44,542 nt of DNA from an uncultured Clostridium sp. (lineage in GTDB: Bacteria; Bacillota; Clostridia; Clostridiales; Clostridiaceae), in assembly GCF_937920395.1 (NCBI RefSeq), contig NZ_CALEVF010000223.1:1-44542 (forward strand), in the 5' to 3' direction. Within the stretch, counting starts at the first letter, position 1. Every line of letters starts with the position of its first letter. The notes below the pieces were generated by a model that was not told the origin of the DNA, ran no database searches, and saw only the letters and a list, made by a program, of their open reading frames with translations. Of the stretch, positions 24,277 to 33,294 are shown in pieces. Both the position numbers and the translations under genes were made by a program.

Positions 24277-26661
24277 ATGATAAAACCAAGTGAAAACAAT
24301 GAATATTATGAACTAGATAATCCAATAAATATGCCAAAAGCTTCAGGTTTTTTATGGAATGAAAAGATGATGATTCATGCAAATTGTCGTGGGTATGCAA
24401 TAGCTCAATTTATGCAACCAGAACCTGCAAAATACTCTTATGCTCCTAACCTAGAGGCTAAAATATTTATGCAACCAGAGCAACCTTATTATGCCCATCA
24501 CCCTGGCCGCTTTATCTATGTAAAGGATGAAGTTAACGGTAAAATTTTCTCAGCACCCTATGAACCTGTTCGTGTTTTACCTGATAAATACAAATTCTCT
24601 GTAGGAAAAAATAATATTTTATGGGAAGTTCAAAGCAATGATATTCTTATAAAAATGAGCCTTAGTTTACCTAAAGATGATGTAATGGAGCTTTGGTCTG
24701 TTAAAGTTAAAAACCTTTCACAAAGCAAACGAAAATTAAGTATTTATCCATATTTCACAGTAGGATATATGTCATGGATGAATCAATCAGGTGAATACAA
24801 CCTGGATTTACAAGGAATTGTATGTTCTTGTATTACGCCTTATCAAAAATATCAAGATTATTATAAGGTTAAAGACTTTAGTGATAAAACATTTTTATTG
24901 CCGGATAAGCAGCCTTTATCTTGGGAAGTTAATCAGCAATCATTTGAAGGAGAAGGTGGCATTACATTACCAACCGGTATACAAAATGATATATTGTCAA
25001 AAGGTGATGCCCTGTATGAAATGCCAGTTGCTGTTTTACAATATAAAATGGACCTAAATCCAGGTGAAGAAAATGAATATCGCTTTTTATTTGGTCCAGC
25101 TAAAAGCAATGAAGATATTGCCCAAATTCACCAAAAATATTTTATAGAAAAGAATAAAAATGGCGATGATGGTTTTAAACTAGCTGAAATAGAATACGCT
25201 AAATACATAGCAGAGGGTAGTGGCTGTATCCATATAAAAACACCTGATGACGACCTCGATAATTTTGTTAATCATTGGTTGCCAAGGCAAATGTATTACC
25301 ATGGTAAAACTAACCGTCTTTGCACAGATCCTCAAACCCGTAACTACCTTCAAGATAATATGGGCATGAGTTATATAAAGCCTGAAATTGCAAGAGAATC
25401 CTTTATTATTGCCTTGAGTCAGCAAAATGAAAATGGTGCAATGCCCGATGGTATAATTCTTCATAAGGATGCTGAGTTAAAATATATTAACCAAGTACCT
25501 CACACGGATCATTGCGTTTGGTTACCAATTTGCCTCAGTGCCTATTTAGATGAAACTAATGATTATGGAATTCTTTCTGAAATGGTCCCTTTTGTAAAGG
25601 GCACAGAATTAGCATCAGTTTCTGAACATATTACAAGAGCTATGCACTGGCTTATTAATGATAGAGATAAGCGAGGTCTCAACTTTATTAAACAAGGTGA
25701 TTGGTGTGACCCCATGAATATGGTTGGATATAAAGGAAAAGGCGTATCTGGCTGGCTAACCATGGCTTGCGCATATGCATTTATGATTTGGGCTGATATT
25801 TGCGAAAAAAGTGGACAACCAAGTATCAGTAAAGAATTTACATTAGAAGCCCATAAGACGAATATTGTAATAAATAAATATTTATGGGATGGAGAATGGT
25901 TTGCACGAGGAATAACAGATGACAATGTTATATTTGGTATTAGTAAAGATAAAGAAGGTAGGATTTATCTAAATCCTCTAGGATGGTCAATACTTTGTGG
26001 TGCAGCTGATGACATAAAGCAAACGAAAATAATAAAAGCTGTAAGCGCACAACTAGAAAACCCTTTTGGTGTTGAAAAACTGGCTCCTGCATATACATCA
26101 ATGAGAGAAGATGTTGGAAGGCTAACTCAAAAGTTCCCAGGAACGGCCGAAAATGGAGCTGTGTATAATCATGCTGCAGCATTTTACATTTATGCTCTTT
26201 ACTCAATAGGAAAGAAAGACAATGCCTATCATTTACTTAGAAAAATGATACCAGGACCAGACCCTAAAGATATTATAAGGCGAGGTCAATTACCTGTTTT
26301 CATACCTAATTATTATCGAGGTGCCTATAGACAATTCCCACGCACCGCTGGTAGGTCAAGTCATTTGTTTAATACAGGAACAGTTACTTGGTTTTATCGT
26401 TGCTTAATTGATGGATTATTTGGATTACAAGGAAGCAAAACTGGACTTTGTGTAAACCCACAACTCCCATCATATTGGAATGAAGTCACTGTAATCCGTA
26501 CTTTTAGAGGAGCAAAACTACATGTAAATATTAAGAGGGAACTCGGAGTTCTAGCTACCCAAGTTTATGTCAATGGCAACTATATTAAAGATGGTATTAT
26601 AAAGAATATAAGACCAGATGTTATATATAAGGTGATCGTAAAAATTCCATTATCCAATTGA
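24277..26661 (+). CDS. GH94-type glycoside phosphorylase (cellobiose phosphorylase family)
   Basis: These enzymes cleave beta-glucosidic bonds with phosphate, giving a sugar 1-phosphate. Family marks are an N-terminal beta-sandwich (about 1-300) and an (alpha/alpha)6 barrel. The barrel contains NYLQDNMG, HTDHCVWLPICLSAYLDETN, the catalytic block KQGDWCDPMNMVG (general acid probably Asp478), GTAENGAVYNHAAAFYIYAL and the late GTVTWFYRCLIDGLFGL. The usual GDWND is GDWCD here, and the residues around it differ from classical cellobiose phosphorylase, so another beta-disaccharide may be the substrate. No signal peptide. It is the third gene of the kinase-regulator operon; its ribosome-binding site AAGGAGAT lies inside the end of the regulator gene. 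Confidence 0.82.
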   Translation: MIKPSENNEYYELDNPINMPKASGFLWNEKMMIHANCRGYAIAQFMQPEPAKYSYAPNLEAKIFMQPEQPYYAHHPGRFIYVKDEVNGKIFSAPYEPVRVLPDKYKFSVGKNNILWEVQSNDILIKMSLSLPKDDVMELWSVKVKNLSQSKRKLSIYPYFTVGYMSWMNQSGEYNLDLQGIVCSCITPYQKYQDYYKVKDFSDKTFLLPDKQPLSWEVNQQSFEGEGGITLPTGIQNDILSKGDALYEMPVAVLQYKMDLNPGEENEYRFLFGPAKSNEDIAQIHQKYFIEKNKNGDDGFKLAEIEYAKYIAEGSGCIHIKTPDDDLDNFVNHWLPRQMYYHGKTNRLCTDPQTRNYLQDNMGMSYIKPEIARESFIIALSQQNENGAMPDGIILHKDAELKYINQVPHTDHCVWLPICLSAYLDETNDYGILSEMVPFVKGTELASVSEHITRAMHWLINDRDKRGLNFIKQGDWCDPMNMVGYKGKGVSGWLTMACAYAFMIWADICEKSGQPSISKEFTLEAHKTNIVINKYLWDGEWFARGITDDNVIFGISKDKEGRIYLNPLGWSILCGAADDIKQTKIIKAVSAQLENPFGVEKLAPAYTSMREDVGRLTQKFPGTAENGAVYNHAAAFYIYALYSIGKKDNAYHLLRKMIPGPDPKDIIRRGQLPVFIPNYYRGAYRQFPRTAGRSSHLFNTGTVTWFYRCLIDGLFGLQGSKTGLCVNPQLPSYWNEVTVIRTFRGAKLHVNIKRELGVLATQVYVNGNYIKDGIIKNIRPDVIYKVIVKIPLSN

Positions 26662-26703
26662 CCTGTAAATAATGAATAAAGCAGATATACTATTTATTTA
26701 GAG

Positions 26704-26739
26704 TATTTAAGAGAAGCTATAATAAACTTCTCTTAAATA
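26704..26739. terminator. Hairpin between the convergent GH94 and DUF4931 genes
   Basis: TATTTAAGAGAAG (26704-26716) pairs perfectly with CTTCTCTTAAATA (26727-26739) around a 10-base loop. It probably serves both genes although T-runs are short. Confidence 0.65.
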
Positions 26740-26754
26740 TAATAAACACCTTAG

Positions 26755-27528
26755 TTACTCTTTAGATTTAAAATACAACTGTTGTACCTGCCTTACAATT
26801 TCATCTGTTTGATTTGTAATTTGAGATATAGAAAATCCTATGAATAATGGAGATGTAATAAATCTAGGTATAACTTTACAGATTATACTGCCCTTCCACT
26901 CATAAAAGAAAAGATTAAAACTACTACATTTCACATAAAAATCATTTAAAATATAACGAACAATTTTCTGTATATTATCCGCCATTGTATCTAAATTATT
27001 AATATTGTTTATTATAATATTAAATTCTGTAAAATCTATCTTGGGTTTAGTTGAAAGATTAAGTACACATCCATCGGATTCGTTAATTACTATTCCTTCA
27101 AAATACTCGTCTTTTAAAAATTCTTTATAATCTATATTTTTTAGTCCAACAATCTGCATATGTGCATGATTAATAGTGCCACCTGAATAAGGGCCGTGAT
27201 TTTTATAAAAAATTACTGATTCAAACTCGCCACTTTTCTCCATATCAATCCAATGACTAACTCCAAATTTTAATAAGTTTCTCATATATTCTTTATCATA
27301 CATTGTAATATCAACATCACAACTACTGGTTTCTATTAACACTGTTTGAAGTGTATTTTCTAATGTAGGAAATTTATTTTTAATTAAAATGAATGGCCCT
27401 TCTTCATCTATAATTCCCTTTAAACCCTCTCTGTTACAAAATGGACATGGGGTCTTCTTGTTTTTAATACTATTGGGTTTATTTTTACTTATATTTGCTA
27501 AAAACTTTAAATATCTGTTAGAACTCAT
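26755..27528 (-). CDS. DUF4931 protein (HIT/GalT-like fold)
   Basis: The N-terminal part has a CPFC pair (as in the zinc site of GalT-like proteins) and a later GGTINHAHMQIVG block with the HxHxQ histidine-triad pattern. This is like galactose-1-phosphate uridylyltransferase and HIT-family nucleotidyl hydrolases/transferases. The reaction is unknown. The ATG at 27528 was chosen, with AGGTG 8 bases upstream; a longer frame to 27564 has no ribosome-binding site. It lies 44 bases downstream of ytfJ on the same strand, so possibly in the same transcript. Confidence 0.7.
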   Translation of the reverse strand: MSSNRYLKFLANISKNKPNSIKNKKTPCPFCNREGLKGIIDEEGPFILIKNKFPTLENTLQTVLIETSSCDVDITMYDKEYMRNLLKFGVSHWIDMEKSGEFESVIFYKNHGPYSGGTINHAHMQIVGLKNIDYKEFLKDEYFEGIVINESDGCVLNLSTKPKIDFTEFNIIINNINNLDTMADNIQKIVRYILNDFYVKCSSFNLFFYEWKGSIICKVIPRFITSPLFIGFSISQITNQTDEIVRQVQQLYFKSKE

Positions 27529-27572
27529 TTTATTCACCTGCCCCAATGTATAATCTTTAACCAAATTCAGAG

Positions 27573-27962
27573 TTAGATATCATTTGCCGTTTTATTCTTA
27601 TCTGTTTTGTTCTTAAATCCACCCATTTTCGAGCTTACTTTGGATACTAGTCCTGGTACCATTTGAATAAGATTTTCAATATTACATTTACCTTTTATAG
27701 AAAGCATTGTTACATTTCCATCTTTTATAACTAAAATTGCAGTTGGGGTAATTTTAGCTCCTGCTCCAAGTCCTCCCCCAGTACCTTCTCCATCTTTAAC
27801 AGTGTTCCCTGTTCCGCTCCCTGTTCCACATCCAAATGAAACTGTAATAAGTGGTATAAGTGTTGTTTCTCCGACAATTATTGCCTCACCAACCACTGTT
27901 TCTGTCTTTAAGAATCTTTCAAGATTTGTAAATAACGCATCAGCATTTTCTGTCATATTCAT
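27573..27962 (-). CDS. ytfJ: GerW-family sporulation protein YtfJ
   Basis: YtfJ/GerW is a forespore protein needed for normal spore germination in Bacillus. The 129-residue protein shows the family layout: N-terminal helix (NADALFTNLERFLKTETVVG), TTLIPLITVSFGCGTGSGTG, a Gly-rich stretch (GEGTGGGLGAGAKITPTAIL) and a final VKDGNVTMLSIKG strand. AAGGAGG precedes the ATG. Its upstream partner is the DUF2953 gene, the same ytfI-ytfJ pairing as in Bacillus. No clear sigma-F/G promoter was found near either gene. Confidence 0.9.
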   Translation of the reverse strand: MNMTENADALFTNLERFLKTETVVGEAIIVGETTLIPLITVSFGCGTGSGTGNTVKDGEGTGGGLGAGAKITPTAILVIKDGNVTMLSIKGKCNIENLIQMVPGLVSKVSSKMGGFKNKTDKNKTANDI

Positions 27963-28075
27963 TATAATTTATTCCTCCTTATATTTTAAATTTAATTGTT
28001 TATTTATTTATTAAGTAATCATTATTAGCTTTACACTTAACAATACACATAAAACATTAATAAGTCTAAATATTT

Positions 28076-28735
28076 TTATGTTTTTTTAAATATTCTTTCT
28101 CTACTATTTTTCTTCAATACAAATTTAATTGTTTTTATTATAGCTGATAACAAAGAAATCTTGCCATGAATATCACACTCAATTTCAATTATTTCATCAT
28201 CAAATACTGGTTGTAAATTAATATCACTTTTAGGGATAAGACTTGATATCAAAGGGATAATTCCACAAATCATACCTGTAAGTGATGGATCTTCAAACCC
28301 ATAAAAACCATTTATTTCTACAGTTTTTGGTTTTACTATATGTATTATTTCTTTAAAATAATTGATTAAGTCATTTATAAATTCCTTTTGAATATAATCT
28401 CTTATATTAAAATTGCTCCTTTTCTTTTTCTTACTATTTTTCTTATTCTTCTCTTCTTTCTCTTTTTCAATTTTTGTGCCAGGGCTTTTTATTTCTTTTC
28501 TAATAATACTAAGCCCCATAAATTTAAGTAAAAATATTTCTTTAGCGTCCTCATGTTTCACCATAATTTTTATGATTTTCTTGAAAAATAATAAGGTTAT
28601 ATCTACGTTAATCGTTTCATCAATTTTTGAACTTATATAATATTCAAAGGGAATTATTAAAAACAATATGATAATAGCAAATATAAAGATTAATAAATAA
28701 AGGAGTATCTTTAATATTAAAAACAAAATAAACAA
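28076..28735 (-). CDS. ytfI: DUF2953 protein (YtfI homologue)
   Basis: A 219-residue protein with one N-terminal membrane helix (LILKILLYLLIFIFAIIILF) and a Lys/Glu-rich middle. The C-terminal half has the DUF2953 block with VEINGFYGFEDPSLTGMICG and ECDIHGKISL. The function is unknown, but the gene sits directly upstream of ytfJ as in Bacillus, which supports a sporulation role. The start is a TTG with an excellent AAGGAGGT 6 bases before it; no ATG fits. Confidence 0.8.
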   Translation of the reverse strand: MFILFLILKILLYLLIFIFAIIILFLIIPFEYYISSKIDETINVDITLLFFKKIIKIMVKHEDAKEIFLLKFMGLSIIRKEIKSPGTKIEKEKEEKNKKNSKKKKRSNFNIRDYIQKEFINDLINYFKEIIHIVKPKTVEINGFYGFEDPSLTGMICGIIPLISSLIPKSDINLQPVFDDEIIEIECDIHGKISLLSAIIKTIKFVLKKNSRERIFKKT

Positions 28736-28839
28736 ACTAACACCTCCTTATGCCCTCAACATAAAATTTAAACTATCTCTTTATAATATACTCTTAATTA
28801 TTGAATAAAGTTTCAATTTAATATTATTATTGGAAAATA

Positions 28840-28891
28840 AAAAGCTAATGATGCTCTCAAAGTTTAGACTTTGGAAGCATCATTAGCTTTT
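28840..28891. terminator. Terminator of the YczE-like gene
   Basis: A perfect 16-bp stem (AAAAGCTAATGATGCT, 28840-28855, with 28876-28891). The 20-base loop can pair further (CAAAG with CTTTG). It overlaps nothing and ends 5 bases before the gene's stop. Confidence 0.9.
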
Positions 28892-28895
28892 AAGT

Positions 28896-29567
28896 TTAAG
28901 CTCCTAATGATACATTTTCTTCTTTTTCATCATCTTCCACTCCATTTGCAACAATAACATTTACAAACTTCACTCCATATGGAAGGAAAAATTGTATGCA
29001 AGGGCCAGTTAACAATGCAGATATTATTGTTCCTATGCCAAATACTCCGCCGAGTACAAAACCTATTATTAAAAAGCTAATATCTAAAGCCATACGAATC
29101 CAGCGATATTGAAAATTAGTTTTGTCTTTTATAATAAATGGAATAATATCATTTGGTGCAACACCTACATTACTTGCTGAAAGTATCGAAAATCCAATTG
29201 CAATTAGGACACATCCGAATACAACTAAAAGCATTTTTAACCCAATATTTAAAGATGCTATTGGGAAAAATGATACAGCCTTTACTCCAAGGTCAATAAT
29301 AGGGCCTACTCCAACCACACATATAATTGTTCCTATCTTTATACGAGTTCTGTCAACTAAAAGTATTATACAGAACAATACAAATAAAATAACCATATTA
29401 GCATTTCCTGGTGTTTTATGTAATAAAAATGCTAATCCTTGAGTGAACAAAGTAAAGGGATCAGACCCAATGTTAGTCTTTAAAAACAAGGCTACTCCAA
29501 GCTGTATTATACTCATTCCTACAAAAAATAAAATCAGTCTTTTAATTAGATCTAGTTTTTTAGTCAT
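28896..29567 (-). CDS. YczE/YitT-type membrane protein
   Basis: About five hydrophobic segments in 223 residues. Visible blocks are GVALFLKTNIGSDPFTLFTQ near the N-terminus and GFSILSASNVGVAPNDIIPF in the middle; this repeated (N)xGxxP(F/N)D pattern marks the YczE/YyaS/YitT group. The acidic tail (DDEKEE) is cytoplasmic. Function unknown; in Bacillus YczE is needed for surfactin production, but nothing here suggests that role. AAAGGATG precedes the ATG. Monocistronic with a strong terminator. Confidence 0.8.
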   Translation of the reverse strand: MTKKLDLIKRLILFFVGMSIIQLGVALFLKTNIGSDPFTLFTQGLAFLLHKTPGNANMVILFVLFCIILLVDRTRIKIGTIICVVGVGPIIDLGVKAVSFFPIASLNIGLKMLLVVFGCVLIAIGFSILSASNVGVAPNDIIPFIIKDKTNFQYRWIRMALDISFLIIGFVLGGVFGIGTIISALLTGPCIQFFLPYGVKFVNVIVANGVEDDEKEENVSLGA

Positions 29568-29722
29568 ATTTTCATCCTTTTCTTTAGTTTTATAGTTGCT
29601 CTTTATAATGTTTTCATAATTTTATTTATAAACAGACAAAAAGCGCAACTATAATTATACAATGACACCAATTTTTATACAAGTGTATATAATTTTCAAA
29701 TATATTCTCTATACCTCTTAAA

Positions 29723-30364
29723 TTAGATTAGTAAGTCAACGCTTACAAATCCACCCCCAAGTGTTGTTGTATTTAACCATTTGACTAAGTCTATTTTTTT
29801 AATAATTCCCTCATCCAAGATATCTATGAATGCATTGCTCTCATCCTCTACATATTTAAGTGAGACGATAGTCACCCAGTGCCAAGAATCTAGTTGCTTT
29901 TCCTCTCCATTATCTAGATTGAGAAAAGCAATTGGAGCGTCACTACTCAATGCATTACCTAAGAACAATAACAAATTATGAAACTCTGGGCAAAGTAACC
30001 GATTCTCATGTATATCCATAAGCTCAAGTTTTATATTTAGTTTTTTTGCTTTAGCATAGTTTATTACATCATCATAGAGTAACTTTGTTGTAGGAATTCC
30101 TCTGTTTGTTGGAGTTACGTATAACCATACTTCCTCCATCATAGATAGTGCCTCACTTTTAGATAACAATTGTTTGCCTTTACTTAAACCTTTTCGCATA
30201 CAATTAAGATAAATCATAATGTTTGTCACAGCTGTCGGTCCACATCCAGCATTACGCTGCCATGGGTTCGTATACCATTCCTGATTACATCCATAATGTA
30301 TACTAAGATCATTCTCATCCATTATTTTAAATATATCACTATCCTTTATTGACCTTATAATCAT
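29723..30364 (-). CDS. C39-like papain-fold protein, copy 1
   Basis: A 213-residue protein with a catalytic-type cysteine in NAGCGPTAVTNIM (Cys41), a histidine in SWHWVTIVS (His162) and an acidic residue on the next strand (FIDIL). This Cys-His-Asp order is that of C39-like cysteine peptidases and related amidases. No signal peptide or propeptide, so it appears cytoplasmic. A second gene with the same plan lies at 41211. The substrate is unknown. GGGGGAAAAG precedes the ATG. It follows the pot operon on the same strand after a hairpin. Confidence 0.7.
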   Translation of the reverse strand: MIIRSIKDSDIFKIMDENDLSIHYGCNQEWYTNPWQRNAGCGPTAVTNIMIYLNCMRKGLSKGKQLLSKSEALSMMEEVWLYVTPTNRGIPTTKLLYDDVINYAKAKKLNIKLELMDIHENRLLCPEFHNLLLFLGNALSSDAPIAFLNLDNGEEKQLDSWHWVTIVSLKYVEDESNAFIDILDEGIIKKIDLVKWLNTTTLGGGFVSVDLLI

Positions 30365-30430
30365 ACTTTTCCCCCTTCGTGAAAAATCTTATTTCTAATA
30401 ACAAACAAATTTGCTATTGAATTAATTGCA

Positions 30431-30465
30431 AATAAACATGAAACCACATAAGGCCCATGTTTATT
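30431..30465 (-). terminator. Terminator of the potABCD operon
   Basis: AATAAACATG (30431-30440) pairs with CATGTTTATT (30456-30465), with additional pairing in the loop. It is 54 bases after the potD stop and followed on the minus strand by TTTGC. Confidence 0.6.
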
Positions 30466-30518
30466 TATGATTAATAACTAATGCTAAATCATCTCCTACT
30501 GAGCTGCATAATTTACAA

Positions 30519-31595
30519 CTATTGTTGTTTAAATTCTGACCAAATAGAATCATACACTTTAGATGAACTACCAACATCCTGTAAATGTTTAGCTTTATTA
30601 AATTCATCTTTAGGTATATAAATAGCTTTGTTATTAAGAACAGATTGTGGCATAAATTGTTTAGCTGCTGTATTAATATTAATATACTCTATACTAGTTG
30701 TAATATCACTACTTGCTTTACCTTCTAATACGAAGTTTATAAATTTCAAAGCATTTGCCTTATGTGGTGCATTAATAGGCATTACTAAATTATCTTCTTC
30801 AAACTGCATTCCCTCTTTTGGATAAACAATTTTAAATTTCTTATTACCCTTAATTGCTGCTGATGCCTGTGATCCCCACATAACCCCAATATTTGTATCT
30901 CCATTAATTAAACTAGTCATTGGTGTATCTGCATCAAACACTTTAACATTTGCTCTAAGTTTTGCAAGTTCTGCTTTAGCTTGTGCAAGTTTTGCTGGAT
31001 CTGTCTCATTAATGTTATAACCAAGTTTTGTTAATGCCATACCTATAACTGATCTTGGGTCTTCAAGTAATACCTGCGAACCTTTTAGTGAAGGATCCCA
31101 TAAATCACTTATTCCTTTGATATCTTTTTTAATTTTATCTGGATTATAAACTATCATTTCGCTTCCAAGTGAATAAGGCACTGAATACTTATTTGTCTTA
31201 TCATAATATTGACCTAAATAAGCCTTATCTATATTTTTGTAATTAGGAATAGTAGCTTTATCGATAGGTTGTAATAATACATTTTTCTGTTTAGCCATAA
31301 TCTGAACCATATAATCTGCACAAATTATAACATCATATGTTCCACCTTTAGATGCCTGTAACTTTGAGAGCATCGCTTCATTTGTAGAAAAGTTACTATA
31401 ATTCACCTTAATTCCTGTCTTTTTTTCAAAATCTTTTACAACGTTAGCTGGAACATAATTTGCCCATGTATAAATATTAACTACTTTTTCGGTACTCGTT
31501 TTAGATGTATTTGATTTTCCGCACCCTACAAACGTTGAGCCTATAACTGAAACTGCGAGTAAAATTATTAAAGCTTTAAATCTTTTTTTTAACAT
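30519..31595 (-). CDS. potD: Spermidine/putrescine-binding lipoprotein PotD
   Basis: The extracellular binding protein of the polyamine importer. A signal peptide with hydrophobic LIILLAVSVIGSTFVGCG ends in a lipobox-like FVGC (Cys25). The mature N-terminus VVNIYTWANYVPANVVKDFE is the PotD/PotF hallmark, and NGDTNIGVMWGSQASAA follows later. Length 358 is normal. It is the last gene of potABCD, 50 bases after potC, with GGGGGA before the ATG. Spermidine versus putrescine preference cannot be told from sequence alone. Confidence 0.93.
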   Translation of the reverse strand: MLKKRFKALIILLAVSVIGSTFVGCGKSNTSKTSTEKVVNIYTWANYVPANVVKDFEKKTGIKVNYSNFSTNEAMLSKLQASKGGTYDVIICADYMVQIMAKQKNVLLQPIDKATIPNYKNIDKAYLGQYYDKTNKYSVPYSLGSEMIVYNPDKIKKDIKGISDLWDPSLKGSQVLLEDPRSVIGMALTKLGYNINETDPAKLAQAKAELAKLRANVKVFDADTPMTSLINGDTNIGVMWGSQASAAIKGNKKFKIVYPKEGMQFEEDNLVMPINAPHKANALKFINFVLEGKASSDITTSIEYININTAAKQFMPQSVLNNKAIYIPKDEFNKAKHLQDVGSSSKVYDSIWSEFKQQ

Positions 31596-31645
31596 ATAAA
31601 TTCCCCCTAATTTTTCAACAAAATAAAATTTCTTCTAAATATATT

Positions 31646-32428
31646 CTATTTTTCTTTTTTTAGTTTTATAACTTGTGATAATATTAAAACGACAAAAGTT
31701 GTAACTAACATTATTGTACACAATGCATTTATTTCAGGTGAAAGCCCAAATTTTAGCATTGAGAATATTTTGATTGGAAGTGTAGTACTTGCTGGTCCAC
31801 TCAAAAAAACATTTATAATTATATCATCCAGTGACAATGCAAAAGCTAGCATAGCACCTGAAAGCACTGCCGGAAAAATCATTGGAAATGTAATTGTTCT
31901 AAACACCGTGAGTTTTGATGCTCCCAAATCCATAGCCGCTTCTTCGATTGACAAATCAAACCCAGCGAGTCTTGATTTAACATTTATAAGTACAAACGGT
32001 ATACAAAAGGTTGTATGTGCTAGTACTAATGTAAATATGCCAAAATCAATTTGAAGAGTTGAAAACAAAATTAGAAGTGATACTCCCATAATTATCTCTG
32101 GTATTACAATCGGAATATAAACTAATAAACTTATTACTGATTTTCCTTTGAAATTATGCCTTTTTAGTCCAAGTGCCCCAAGTGTTCCAATTACTGCCGA
32201 AATTAAAGTACTAAATGTTGCAATAGTTAAACTATTTACAAGTGCATTGATTACGTCATCATCACTAAATAACTTAGTGTACCAATCAAGAGTAAAACCA
32301 CTAAAAACTACATTTGATTTGGAAACATTAAATGAATACATAATAATTATTGCTATTGGAACATACAAAAATGCAAATATACAAAATATATATGTTCGCT
32401 CAAGCCCTTTTGATAATTTTGAATCCAT
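31646..32428 (-). CDS. potC: Polyamine ABC transporter permease PotC
   Basis: Six-helix permease of 260 residues with N-terminal FAFLYVPIAIIIMYSFN and the EAA loop EEAAMDLGASKLTVFRTITF. A SLDDIIINVFLSGP segment follows, as in PotC/PotI. Its ATG overlaps the potB stop by one base (TAATG) and uses GGAGGTG inside the potB end, so translation is coupled. It forms the channel together with PotB. Confidence 0.93.
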   Translation of the reverse strand: MDSKLSKGLERTYIFCIFAFLYVPIAIIIMYSFNVSKSNVVFSGFTLDWYTKLFSDDDVINALVNSLTIATFSTLISAVIGTLGALGLKRHNFKGKSVISLLVYIPIVIPEIIMGVSLLILFSTLQIDFGIFTLVLAHTTFCIPFVLINVKSRLAGFDLSIEEAAMDLGASKLTVFRTITFPMIFPAVLSGAMLAFALSLDDIIINVFLSGPASTTLPIKIFSMLKFGLSPEINALCTIMLVTTFVVLILSQVIKLKKEK

Positions 32429-33285
32429 TAGAACACCTCCGTGTCTAACTTTTTACCAACAATTTTCACGTAAACCAAGATCAATATTAATGATATAAAA
32501 ATCATTACTATTGATAGTGCTGCCCCAAAAGGCCAATTATTTGCTTCCATAAATTGATTTTCAATTAGATTTCCAATAAGCATTACATTACTTCCACCCA
32601 TTAGATCTGGTATGAAAAAGAGTCCTACTGAAGGTACAAATACTAAAATGCAACCAGCAACTATTCCTGGCATAGTTAGCGGAACCGTAACGGTTCTAAA
32701 AGTCTTCCAACTACTTGCCCCAAGATCTTTAGCTGCTTCAATATAGGCTTTATCCATTTTATCTATAGAATTATAAAGTGGAAGTACCATGAATGGAAAC
32801 ATTGTATATATCATTCCAATCATTACCGCTCCATAAGAATACAACATCTTTAGTGGTTCTTTTATGATTCCAGTTATAAGTAGTGTATGATTTAATATCC
32901 CATCATTACTTAAAATTACTATCCAACCATAAGTACGTATTAATGAATTAGTTAAAAATGGTGCCATTATTAAAAGCAATATTAAGATTTTATATTTCTT
33001 TATTTTAGTAGCAAAGTATGCAAACGGGTATCCAAAACCCAATGTAAATATTGTTGTAGTAAAAGCCACGAGTATAGAGTCCCAAAACACTTTAGCATAT
33101 AACGGGCTAGCCATTTTTGTATAATTTGAAATTGTTGCCACATAAACTATACTACCGTCATCACCCCTTTGCATAAAACTAATAAATACAATATAAAGCA
33201 AAGGAATAGCAACTAAAAACAGCATCCAAAATGATATTGGAACTATTGTAAACACCTTTGACATATTTTCTTTCATGTTTCTCAT
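32428..33285 (-). CDS. potB: Polyamine ABC transporter permease PotB
   Basis: Six-helix permease with LFLVAIPLLYIVFISFMQRG at the N-terminus and the EAA loop EAAKDLGASSWKTFRTVTVP, followed by PDLMGGSNVMLIGNLIENQF as in PotB/PotH. The frame is open from a GTG at 33294 directly after the potA stop, but AGGTGA lies 5 bases before the ATG at 33285, which is preferred. The third start (Met-Lys-Glu) is also possible. Confidence 0.92.
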   Translation of the reverse strand: MRNMKENMSKVFTIVPISFWMLFLVAIPLLYIVFISFMQRGDDGSIVYVATISNYTKMASPLYAKVFWDSILVAFTTTIFTLGFGYPFAYFATKIKKYKILILLLIMAPFLTNSLIRTYGWIVILSNDGILNHTLLITGIIKEPLKMLYSYGAVMIGMIYTMFPFMVLPLYNSIDKMDKAYIEAAKDLGASSWKTFRTVTVPLTMPGIVAGCILVFVPSVGLFFIPDLMGGSNVMLIGNLIENQFMEANNWPFGAALSIVMIFISLILILVYVKIVGKKLDTEVF

Positions 33286-33294
33286 CTTCTTCAC

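Noticed and set aside
25563..25925. Minus-strand frame of 120 codons within the GH94 gene
   Set aside because: Antisense shadow; no start signal or family.
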